Origin: Pseudomonadota bacterium
GTDB taxonomy: Bacteria > Pseudomonadota > Gammaproteobacteria > Steroidobacterales > Rariloculaceae
Direction: 5' to 3'
Assembly: GCA_009843005.1 (NCBI GenBank)
Contig: VYEH01000379.1
Location: forward strand, 6,220-12,655
Length of the DNA: 6,436 bases
This document shows, piece by piece, positions 1 to 5,666 of this stretch. Within the stretch, counting starts at the first letter, position 1. Each line of letters starts with the position of its first letter. The notes under the pieces were generated by a model. It did not search any database, had not been told where the DNA came from, and saw nothing but the letters and a program-made list of their open reading frames with translations. The translations under genes were made by a program, and so were the position numbers.

Positions 1-987
1 ATCCCAGGCCGCGCCCTGGCCGCCGATGGTCCAGGCGGCGAAGCGGCCTTCCTGGACGAAGGAACCGTCCTTGTTGAAGACGTGGATGCGGTTACCCATG
101 CGGTCGGCGACGTAGACCAGGCCGTCGTTGGCGATGCGTACGGCGTGTACGGGGTTGTGCCACGCCTGGAGCGGCTCCGCATCGGGCAGGTATTCCGAGG
201 TGTCGATGGTATCGTCCGGGACATTGCCAAACGCGCCCCAATGGCGCTTGTACTCGCCGGTGTCGGCGTCGAAGACGATCACGCGCCGGTTGAGATAGCC
301 GTCGGCGATGTAGACCTCGTGGGTCTCCGGGTCGACGGTGATGTCCGCGGGCCGGCCCAGGGTTTGGGGATCGTTGCTGCCCATGGTGGTCTGCCATTCG
401 CCGATCCGCAGCAGCCGCTCGCCCTCGGGCGTGAACTTCAGGACCACGTGATCGGACATGCCGTTGCCGGCGATCCAGACGTTGTCCTGGTAGTCCACGA
501 AAATGCCGTGCTCGTTGGCGGGCCAGTCTTCCGGCTCGACCCATTCGCCTGATTCCTGATCAATGGTCGGTCCGCCCCATGCCTGGATGACTTCTCCGGC
601 GGGGCCGAATGCGATGACGGAAGGCGCCGGTACGCAGCAGTCGTGCCACGGCGGGTTCTGCGAGGCGCCCATCTCATGCTCGGTCAGGCTCCGGGGACGC
701 TGGATGATCCAGACATTGTCCTGACTGTCGGTGGCGATTCCGGAAACCTGGCCCAGCGTCCAGCGATTGGGCAGTTGCATGGGCCATGATGGATCGACCT
801 CAAATTGAGGCGCCCCGGTCGTCGCAGTATCGCCGGGCGCGGCGGCGACCGCTTCCGCCGCCGGCATTTCTGCCGCATCGCCGGTTGGCTGATCGGCCGT
901 GTCGGCCGCCGGGTCTTCGGGTGAGCATCCGGCCAAAAAAAACAGGAAGCCCAGGCCGGCCGAAATTGTTGGATTCGTTTTGATCAT
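1..987 (-). CDS. NHL-repeat/six-bladed beta-propeller lipoprotein, PAL-like, C-terminus cut by window edge
   Basis: The first 329 codons are present and the reading frame is open to the left edge, so the C-terminus is missing. The ATG at 987 is followed by a short signal peptide ending in a good lipobox, L18-A-G-C21. With S22 at +2 the mature protein is probably an outer-membrane lipoprotein on the periplasmic side. Residues 22-61 form an Ala/Pro/Asp/Glu-rich tether. From about residue 62 there are propeller strands with NHL-type motifs: GIATDSQDNVWI (83-94), HGIFVDYQDNVWIAGNG (160-176), GRPADITVD then VYIADGYLNRRVIVFD (211-240) and GLVYVADRMGNRIHVF (289-304). A C117-C118 pair sits in WHDCCVPAP. 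The layout matches a widespread bacterial family often annotated as NHL-repeat or peptidyl-alpha-hydroxyglycine alpha-amidating lyase-like. Its enzymatic activity is unproven, so substrate and role are unknown. The upstream sequence GGGTGAAG is only a modest ribosome-binding site. The fold is clear; the function is not. Confidence 0.85.
   Translation of the reverse strand, partial: MIKTNPTISAGLGFLFFLAGCSPEDPAADTADQPTGDAAEMPAAEAVAAAPGDTATTGAPQFEVDPSWPMQLPNRWTLGQVSGIATDSQDNVWIIQRPRSLTEHEMGASQNPPWHDCCVPAPSVIAFGPAGEVIQAWGGPTIDQESGEWVEPEDWPANEHGIFVDYQDNVWIAGNGMSDHVVLKFTPEGERLLRIGEWQTTMGSNDPQTLGRPADITVDPETHEVYIADGYLNRRVIVFDADTGEYKRHWGAFGNVPDDTIDTSEYLPDAEPLQAWHNPVHAVRIANDGLVYVADRMGNRIHVFNKDGSFVQEGRFAAWTIGGQGAAWD
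935..942. repeat. A8/T8 homopolymer in the lipoprotein signal peptide
   Basis: Eight consecutive A on the plus strand read as TTTTTTTT in the coding strand of the lipoprotein, covering codons for F16-F17-L18 just before the lipobox cysteine. It stands out in a GC-rich sequence. Gain or loss of one base would shift the frame before C21 and abolish the protein. It could be a slippage site or simply a hydrophobic codon run. Confidence 0.9.
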
Positions 988-1012
988 GACTTCACCCACT
1001 CTGCCTGTTTGT

Positions 1013-1039
1013 CGTATAGGATGCCCGATTCGCAGCCAA
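1013..1039 (-). promoter_or_regulatory. weak sigma70-like promoter candidate for the NHL lipoprotein
   Basis: On the minus strand TTGGCT (1034-1039) and TATACG (1013-1018) each match four of six consensus bases, but the spacer is only 15 bp, shorter than the usual 17. It lies about 26 bp upstream of the lipoprotein ATG. It is a weak candidate; a second poorer pair (TTGCGG/TATTTC with 17 bp) lies further upstream. Confidence 0.22.
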
Positions 1040-1150
1040 ATATCGAAATAACTGTGCCGTAAAAGGACCGCAAAAGCGGGGAATCTCCACGAATTGTCGA
1101 GAAATGAACCTCGAACCGGGCGGACCGGCAAAGTAGAGTGGACGCATCGC

Positions 1151-1159
1151 TGTGGTAAT
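1151..1159 (+). promoter_or_regulatory. possible extended -10 for the coiled-coil gene
   Basis: TGTGGTAAT fits the TGnTATAAT extended -10 pattern with four of six hexamer matches. No recognisable -35 precedes it. Initiation about seven bases downstream would fall around 1166, only a few bases before the ATG at 1169, giving a nearly leaderless message. That would agree with the absence of a clear Shine-Dalgarno there. Speculative. Confidence 0.22.
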
Positions 1160-1168
1160 GTGCGGACA

Positions 1169-1573
1169 ATGCAAAACGGGCTATCCAAATTGAAAACGGA
1201 CACGTGGGCGATCATCGGCGCGTTTAGCGGGTGGTCGGCGGTCATCCTGACCGTCATGCTCGCGCTGCATTCCGCCACCAACGCGCGCATCAGCGAGCAG
1301 AGCGCGCGCATCGACGAGCAGGGCGCCCGTCTCGGTGCGCGTATCGACGAGCAGGGCGCCCGTCTCGGTGCGCGTATCGACGAGCAGGGTGCCCGGCTCG
1401 ATGCGCGCATCGACGAGCAGGATGCACGGATCGACATGCTTCACGACACCATGAGAAACGAGCACGCTCTGATTCTCGATTCCCTGGCCAGGATTGCGCA
1501 ACGCGTTTCCTATATCGAGGGGCATCTCGGGATTGGCCGCACAGCAGATACCGAACCATCCAACTCGCCATAG
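1169..1573 (+). CDS. small membrane-anchored protein with hendecad coiled-coil repeats, function unknown
   Basis: This 134-residue protein is the only plus-strand gene I accept. I chose the ATG at 1169; an in-frame TTG at 1094 would add 25 polar residues before the membrane segment and has no ribosome-binding site. Residues 1-12 are polar with three Lys, then W13 to L33 form one transmembrane helix, suggesting a short cytoplasmic N-terminus and a long soluble C-terminal part. Residues 39-89 are an 11-residue repeat (ARIDEQGARLG and variants) with Ile/Leu at spacing 7-4-7-4: I48, L55, I59, L66, I70, L77, I81, I88. This is the hendecad pattern of right-handed or straight coiled coils. A less regular helix continues to about residue 120 (ending RVSYIEGHLGI), followed by a polar Pro/Ser tail. 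I do not recognise a named family. It is convergent with the MetX-family gene and divergent from the lipoprotein. It probably oligomerises through the coiled coil. Confidence 0.68.
   Translation: MQNGLSKLKTDTWAIIGAFSGWSAVILTVMLALHSATNARISEQSARIDEQGARLGARIDEQGARLGARIDEQGARLDARIDEQDARIDMLHDTMRNEHALILDSLARIAQRVSYIEGHLGIGRTADTEPSNSP
1304..1435 (+). repeat. four 33-bp in-frame tandem repeats (11-residue units)
   Basis: Units at 1304-1336, 1337-1369, 1370-1402 and 1403-1435 encode ARIDEQGARLG, ARIDEQGARLG, ARIDEQGARLD and ARIDEQDARID. The first two differ by a single C/T; the later two diverge more. A partial unit, ARISEQS, precedes them at 1283-1303. Because 33 is a multiple of three, gain or loss of units keeps the frame, so length variation between strains is plausible. 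Confidence 0.93.
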
Positions 1574-1641
1574 CGGCTTGGGCCGCGGTTGCGCGGTACA
1601 ACCCCCCCATTGATGGATATCACCCGTGCGCGGCGCCGGTC

Positions 1642-2739
1642 TTAACGGCTGAAGAACGCGGCGATCGCCGGGCGAAAGTTGTCCATGTCGACCAGGAACG
1701 AGTCGTGGCCCTGGATCGACGGCAACTCCACGAATTGGACCTCACGCCCTGGTTGCTGCAGTTGCTCCGCCAGCTCCTGCTGCTGATGCAACGGATACAG
1801 GATGTCGGTGGCAACGCCGATCACGCACACGCGCTTCGACTGGATTCTCGCAAGGCCCGCTTCCACCGATGCGCCGTGGTCGGCGACGTCGAACAGGTCG
1901 CTGGCCCGGGACAGGTAGAGGTAGCAGTTGGGATCGAACTGCCCGGTGAACTTGTTGGCATGGTGCTCGAGATACGCTTCGATCTCGAAGCTGTGGGCGA
2001 AGGGATCGCCGGTTTCGCATTCCTCGCAACTGCGCTCGCGGCCGAAGCGGCCGCGCCATTCCTCGGCGGACCGGTAGGTGATCATGCCCAGCTTTCGGGC
2101 CAGGCGCATGCCGGTCAGCGGCAGGGCGCCCGGGGTGTAATCGCCCTCCTTCCAGTTGCGATCGCGGCGTATCATTTCCCGCTGCAGCGACCGCAGCGCC
2201 GTCGCGAACGGCAGCGAGCGCGTGGCCGAGGAAATGATCATCAGACCCTCCGACCGGCCCGGAAAGAGAATCTCGAAGGCCAGCGCGGTCATACCGCCCA
2301 TGGACGGGCCGACGGTGGCGTAGAGCGACTCGACGCCCAGGTGCCTGAGAACCTCTTGGCCACCCCGCGCGACGTCTTCCAGGGACAGGACCGGGAATGA
2401 TCGGCGGTAGATCTCACCCGTTTCGGGATTCCTGGAGGCAGGCCCGGTGGACCCGAAGCAACTCCCGAGGGAATTCACGCAGATGACGAAGAAGCGCCGC
2501 GTGTCGATGGGGCGGCCGGGGCCGATCACCTCTTCCCACCAGCCCGGGGCGGGGTCCTCGGGCGAGGAGGCGGCGTGCGCCGACGGCGAAAGGCCGGTGA
2601 AGACCAGCACCGCATTGTCGCGCGCCCGGTTCGGCTCTCCCCAGGTCTCGTAGGCGATGGTGGGTCTCGACAATACGCCGCCCCGGTGCAAGGGGAACGC
2701 ACCATCCACGGTTACAAATTGCCTTGCGCCGCCTGCCAT
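1642..2739 (-). CDS. metX: MetX-family alpha/beta-hydrolase acyltransferase (homoserine O-acyltransferase or serine O-succinyltransferase)
   Basis: This 365-residue cytoplasmic enzyme transfers an acyl group from acyl-CoA to the hydroxyl of homoserine (methionine synthesis) or serine (cysteine synthesis). The length is normal for the family. Visible hallmarks are YETWGEP (30-36), the TGLSPSAHA segment (48-56), VNSLGSCFGSTGPAS (88-102), and the nucleophile elbow GPSMGG with S146. The rest of the triad is D312 (ATDIL) and H345 (QGHDSF). The lid region has SLQREMIRRD (184-193) and LARKLGMITYRS (213-224). True MetX proteins usually have a GD-H type motif where this protein has GLSPSAH. Together with the SLQRE, RFGR and FDPNCYLYLSR stretches it closely resembles what I remember of the Xanthomonadales proteins reassigned as L-serine O-succinyltransferase. 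Substrate is therefore open. A CxxC (C238, C241) is an oddity. The ATG at 2739 has GAGGA three bases upstream, a tight spacing. The gene is separated from der by 219 bp and may have its own promoter. Confidence 0.92.
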   Translation of the reverse strand: MAGGARQFVTVDGAFPLHRGGVLSRPTIAYETWGEPNRARDNAVLVFTGLSPSAHAASSPEDPAPGWWEEVIGPGRPIDTRRFFVICVNSLGSCFGSTGPASRNPETGEIYRRSFPVLSLEDVARGGQEVLRHLGVESLYATVGPSMGGMTALAFEILFPGRSEGLMIISSATRSLPFATALRSLQREMIRRDRNWKEGDYTPGALPLTGMRLARKLGMITYRSAEEWRGRFGRERSCEECETGDPFAHSFEIEAYLEHHANKFTGQFDPNCYLYLSRASDLFDVADHGASVEAGLARIQSKRVCVIGVATDILYPLHQQQELAEQLQQPGREVQFVELPSIQGHDSFLVDMDNFRPAIAAFFSR

Positions 2740-2849
2740 GGGTCCTCGATCGCGTTCGGCTGCCCTGCGGGGGCCGAGAGTTTAACCCGAATAGGCGCGG
2801 GTATCCTCGCCCGGACGTAAATGGACTCTTGCCACCGCTGCCTGATATC

Positions 2850-2912
2850 GCCGTGAGGCTGCCGACGATAGCGGTGTGGCTGCCAACCACCGCCGTGAGG
2901 CTGCCGGAGACC
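2850..2912. repeat. degenerate 21-bp tandem repeats in the der-metX gap
   Basis: Three units lie head to tail at 2850-2870, 2871-2891 and 2892-2912. Units 1 and 3 share 17 of 21 bases, including an identical 15-base start; units 1 and 2 share 15 of 21. Weaker partial units can be traced on each side (2829-2849 and 2913-2933). They lie after the stop of der and before metX. The period is a multiple of three, so several frames stay open and one minus-strand frame reads as GSLTAVV/GSHTAIV/GSLTAIS. I see no credible gene there. Confidence 0.75.
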
Positions 2913-2958
2913 ACCGTGCAGCCTGGTCATGGGCGAATTCGTACCGCTTGCAGGCGGC

Positions 2959-4377
2959 TCACGCACCGCGACCTCGGCGTGCTTTCCGCCGACGCAGCGG
3001 CCTCGGCCGGTTGCGACGGCCGGCAAAGGGATTTCCGCCGCTCTTGAATTCCAGTCTCAGCGGCGCGCCCTCCAGGCGGAACGCCTTGCGGAATGAGTTG
3101 GCCAGGTACCGGCGGTAGTGGCCGGGAAGCAGATCGGGACGGCTGCCATGAATGACGACCACCGGTGGGTGCCGGCCGCCCTGATGTGCGTAGCGCAGGC
3201 GAATGCGCCGGCCGCCCACAAGGGGCGGTGAGTGCGCCACCCGCGCCAGCTCCAGGATGCGATTCAACACGGGAGTAGGCATATCGCGTCCCGCGGCTGC
3301 AAAGGCAAGCAGCGCCGCATCAATGGCGCCGTCGATACCGCTGCCGTGTAGCGCGGAGACATAGGACACTCGCGCAAAATCGGCGAAGGCCAGACGCCGC
3401 GCAACTTCACCTTCGATTCTGCGGCGTCGGGAGGTCTCGATGCCGTCCCACTTGTTCACGGCAACGGTGAGCGCGCGGCCCCTTTGGACACTGAGACCGA
3501 TGAGATGGAGATCCTGCTCGGTCACCCCTTCCCGTGCATCGAGCATGCAGATGACCACGCCGGAACTTTCAATGGCCTGAAGGCTCTGCACCACGCTGAA
3601 TTTCTCGATGGAGTCGCGGACCCTTGCGCGCCGGCGAATTCCGGCGGTGTCGATCAGCACGAAGCGCCTGCCCCGGCGCTCGCAGGGCACCAGCACGCTG
3701 TCGCGGGTGGTTCCGGGAATCGGCGAGGTGATCAGCCGCTCGGTGCCCAGCAACCGGTTGATCAGCGTCGACTTGCCGACATTGGGTCGGCCGACGACGG
3801 CCAGCCTGGGTCCCTCGAACCGTTCGGTGGCGGCTGTATCGTTAGGGGCGGTATCGGTGGCGGTTGCTTCAGGGTCGCCCGCATCGTCGGGGAACAGTTT
3901 CAGCATCTCGCCCAGGAGCGCCGAAATCCGGCGCCCGTGCAAGGCGGCGATGCTGACGGGGAAGCCCAGGCCCAGTGCGTGAAACTCGGCCGCCGCGAGT
4001 TCGGGCGCGAGGCCCTCGGACTTGTTGACGGCGACGAGGACCGGCTTGCCCCTGACGCGCAGCCGCCGGGCGATGTGGTCATCCGCCGCGGTCAGCCCTT
4101 CGCGGCAATCGACCACGAAAACCACCGCGTCGGCCTCGTCCATGGCGGCCAGCGCCTGGCGGGCGGCAAGCGAGGCCAGTTCGCCCTCGTCGTTTGCAAG
4201 TCCGCCGGTGTCGATCACGACCAGCGTGCGCCCACCGGCGTCGGCGAAGCCATAGCGGCGGTCCCGGGTCAGGCCCGGGTAGTCCGCAACCAGCGCGTCC
4301 CGGGAACGGGTGAGCTGATTGAACAGTGTGGATTTGCCGACATTCGGCCGGCCTACCAGGGCGACTACGGGAAGCAT
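2959..4377 (-). CDS. der: ribosome-associated GTPase Der (EngA)
   Basis: Der is an essential tandem-GTPase needed for maturation of the 50S ribosomal subunit. The 472-residue length is normal. GTPase domain 1 has G1 GRPNVGKS (9-16), GLTRD with T37, G3 DTGG (56-59) and G4 NKSE (118-121). An acidic linker of about 164-188 follows. Domain 2 has GRPNVGKS (196-203), PGTTRD (221-226), DTAG (243-246) and NKWD (308-311), with the G5-like SALHG after it. The C-terminal KH-like domain covers roughly 355-445 and ends in an Arg/Lys-rich tail from about 450, a probable rRNA contact. The NKSE in domain 1 carries Glu where NKxD has Asp; the second domain is canonical. The ATG at 4377 sets the usual N-terminus (MLPVVALVGRPN) and has a weak AGG seven bases upstream. 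It follows bamB after 140 bp, as in the conserved gammaproteobacterial order, and has its own likely promoter. Confidence 0.98.
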   Translation of the reverse strand: MLPVVALVGRPNVGKSTLFNQLTRSRDALVADYPGLTRDRRYGFADAGGRTLVVIDTGGLANDEGELASLAARQALAAMDEADAVVFVVDCREGLTAADDHIARRLRVRGKPVLVAVNKSEGLAPELAAAEFHALGLGFPVSIAALHGRRISALLGEMLKLFPDDAGDPEATATDTAPNDTAATERFEGPRLAVVGRPNVGKSTLINRLLGTERLITSPIPGTTRDSVLVPCERRGRRFVLIDTAGIRRRARVRDSIEKFSVVQSLQAIESSGVVICMLDAREGVTEQDLHLIGLSVQRGRALTVAVNKWDGIETSRRRRIEGEVARRLAFADFARVSYVSALHGSGIDGAIDAALLAFAAAGRDMPTPVLNRILELARVAHSPPLVGGRRIRLRYAHQGGRHPPVVVIHGSRPDLLPGHYRRYLANSFRKAFRLEGAPLRLEFKSGGNPFAGRRNRPRPLRRRKARRGRGA

Positions 4378-4401
4378 GATCCAGCCTAGTGCTCCATCAA
4401 C

Positions 4402-4410
4402 CTTATAACA
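4402..4410 (-). promoter_or_regulatory. extended -10 promoter for der
   Basis: The minus strand reads TGTTATAAG: a perfect TGn extension plus TATAAG, five of six matches to TATAAT. No good -35 is seen at 16-18 bp, which is typical of extended -10 promoters. Transcription would begin near 4395, giving a leader of about 18 bases before the der ATG. It would let der be transcribed apart from yfgM-bamB. Confidence 0.5.
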
Positions 4411-4454
4411 CCGTATCAGCGGCCGCAGGTCCGCCTCTGGAAAGGTGCGTCCCG

Positions 4455-4475
4455 CCGGCCGGGGTTACCGACCGG
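4455..4475 (-). other. GC-rich hairpin between bamB and der
   Basis: In the transcribed (minus) strand CCGGTCGG and CCGGCCGG can pair over eight positions with one G-U and a five-base loop. It begins 43 bases past the bamB stop codon. No T-run follows, so it is not a standard intrinsic terminator. It may stabilise the upstream mRNA 3' end or reduce read-through into der. Confidence 0.3.
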
Positions 4476-4517
4476 AGTGCGCCAGGGTGATTGACTCGAA
4501 GCGCCGGTGGCCGCGAA

Positions 4518-5666
4518 TCATTCCAGTTCGACGGTGTAGGCGGCCACTGTACCGTCTTCGGACTGCACGATCATGTTCCTGCCCACCACCAGCGGTGCAG
4601 ACATGATTCGGTTCGAAGCCGCGCGCTCACGGGCGAGGAAACTGCCGTCGCCGGGGTCGATCCAGTGCACAAAGCCTTCGAAATCGCCGACGACGATCGA
4701 GTTTCCGTACGCGCTGGGCGCGGTCACGTCCCTGAGCCGCAGCGCATTCTGGCGCCATCTCGGCGTGCCGCTGCCCCGCTCAAGCGCCACCAGTTCGCTG
4801 AATTCGTCGGTCACGTAGACGCTGCTCACGTCAACGCCCAGGCCCGCGTAGCTGGAGAGTTCCTGTTGCCACAGCACTACGCCGTTCTCCAGGGCGACCC
4901 CGATCGCCCGTCCGTGATAGCCGACGGCGAATACGTCGTTGCCGGCCACCTGGAGTCCCGCGCTGATGTCCACCAGCCGATCCAGTTCGGTGCGTCCGGA
5001 CGGGGCTGCGACGGCGAACTCCCAGAGCACATCGCCCGACGTCAACTGGTAGGCGCCCAGCCGGCCGTTGTCGAAGCCGGCGACAACGCTGCTCCCGGCC
5101 ACGTGGGGCGCCGTATTGCCCCGCATGGTCAGCGCCGGCACGGTCTGCACCACGGCCCAAAGCTCGCGGCCATCCAGGCTGGAGTAGCCGCGGAGCCTGC
5201 CGTCCACCGTGCGCAACGCCACCACCTCGCCGCCAATGGCGGGAGGCGCAAGCACTTCTGCGCCCACCGCCCGGCGCCAGAGTTCCGAACCGGTCTCGGC
5301 TTCGAGCGCGATGAGTTCACCGTCGGTGGTGCCCAGCGCCAGGATGCCCGCGCCATAGGCCGGCCCGGCGGAAAGCGGCAGATCGGTCTGCTCCGACCAG
5401 CTCCGGCGGCCGCTTTCAAGGTCGAACGCGGCAACATCGCCGCCATGGCTTGCGGCGAACACCCGGGAACCGTCGGTTGCCGGAGACAATCCCAGGCGGA
5501 GGCGTTCGGTGCTTCGTCCGACGCGCGTACTCCACAGCCTGCGGACTTCCACTCGTTCGTCAATGGACGTAAGCTCCGCCGGCGCTTCGCCTGAGTCGTT
5601 GTTGCGACCGCAACCGGCCGTTGCGGCGATCAGCGAGGCAGTCGCGAGTAGTTGCCAGCCCCTCAT
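4518..5666 (-). CDS. bamB: outer-membrane protein assembly factor BamB
   Basis: BamB is a periplasmic lipoprotein with an eight-bladed propeller that binds BamA and aids insertion of outer-membrane beta-barrels. At 382 residues it is close to the E. coli length. The signal peptide ends at T16-A-G-C19, with Thr at the -3 lipobox position where Leu is usual. Repeating blades show the PQQ-type pattern of a Gly-rich turn followed by a Trp: W90, W130, W170 and W215, with DGELIAL and DGRLRGY strands between. The family loops are present: PALTMRG (177-183) and GRTELDRLVDI (224-234), which correspond to the BamA-contacting segments known from E. coli. The residues recalled there as L192, L194 and R195 appear to map to L179, M181 and R182. 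The start ATG overlaps the yfgM stop in ATGA, so the two are probably translationally coupled. The order yfgM-bamB-der supports the assignment. Confidence 0.96.
   Translation of the reverse strand: MRGWQLLATASLIAATAGCGRNNDSGEAPAELTSIDERVEVRRLWSTRVGRSTERLRLGLSPATDGSRVFAASHGGDVAAFDLESGRRSWSEQTDLPLSAGPAYGAGILALGTTDGELIALEAETGSELWRRAVGAEVLAPPAIGGEVVALRTVDGRLRGYSSLDGRELWAVVQTVPALTMRGNTAPHVAGSSVVAGFDNGRLGAYQLTSGDVLWEFAVAAPSGRTELDRLVDISAGLQVAGNDVFAVGYHGRAIGVALENGVVLWQQELSSYAGLGVDVSSVYVTDEFSELVALERGSGTPRWRQNALRLRDVTAPSAYGNSIVVGDFEGFVHWIDPGDGSFLARERAASNRIMSAPLVVGRNMIVQSEDGTVAAYTVELE

Noticed and set aside
82..552. A 156-codon plus-strand frame and a 150-codon minus-strand frame inside the NHL lipoprotein
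   Set aside because: Both are shadows of the lipoprotein frame, which has signal peptide, lipobox and repeated propeller motifs.
984..1169. A 61-codon minus-strand frame whose stop overlaps the lipoprotein start
   Set aside because: The ATGA-like overlap is suggestive of coupling, but the translation shows no recognisable feature, it has no clear ribosome-binding site, and it fills the divergent promoter region.
1304..1435. CRISPR-like array
   Set aside because: The units are contiguous coding repeats without unique spacers.
1583..1596. CCGCG-GTTG-CGCGG hairpin after the coiled-coil gene, as a terminator
   Set aside because: The stem is only five pairs and no T-run follows on either strand.
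1231..2400. A 389-codon plus-strand open frame across the coiled-coil gene and antisense to metX
   Set aside because: It overlaps two genes with clear protein features in other frames, has low-complexity Arg/Ala composition, and is open because of GC-rich codon bias and the 33-bp repeats.
2414..2914. A 166-codon minus-strand frame that starts in the 21-bp repeats with GSLTAVV-type heptads
   Set aside because: After the repeats it runs into metX out of frame and turns Arg/Pro-rich; no ribosome-binding site was seen. The repeat itself is reported as DNA structure.
2740..2958. A SAM riboswitch in the metX leader
   Set aside because: I looked for the compact SAM-II type pattern and other conserved cores and saw none; the gap is dominated by the 21-bp repeats.
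3484..4389. A 301-codon plus-strand open frame opposite der
   Set aside because: It is antisense to an unmistakable Der protein; the translation (His/Gly/Asp-rich) has no domain and arises from GC skew at third codon positions.
4491..5594. A 367-codon plus-strand open frame opposite bamB
   Set aside because: It mirrors BamB, with no motif or ribosome-binding site of its own.
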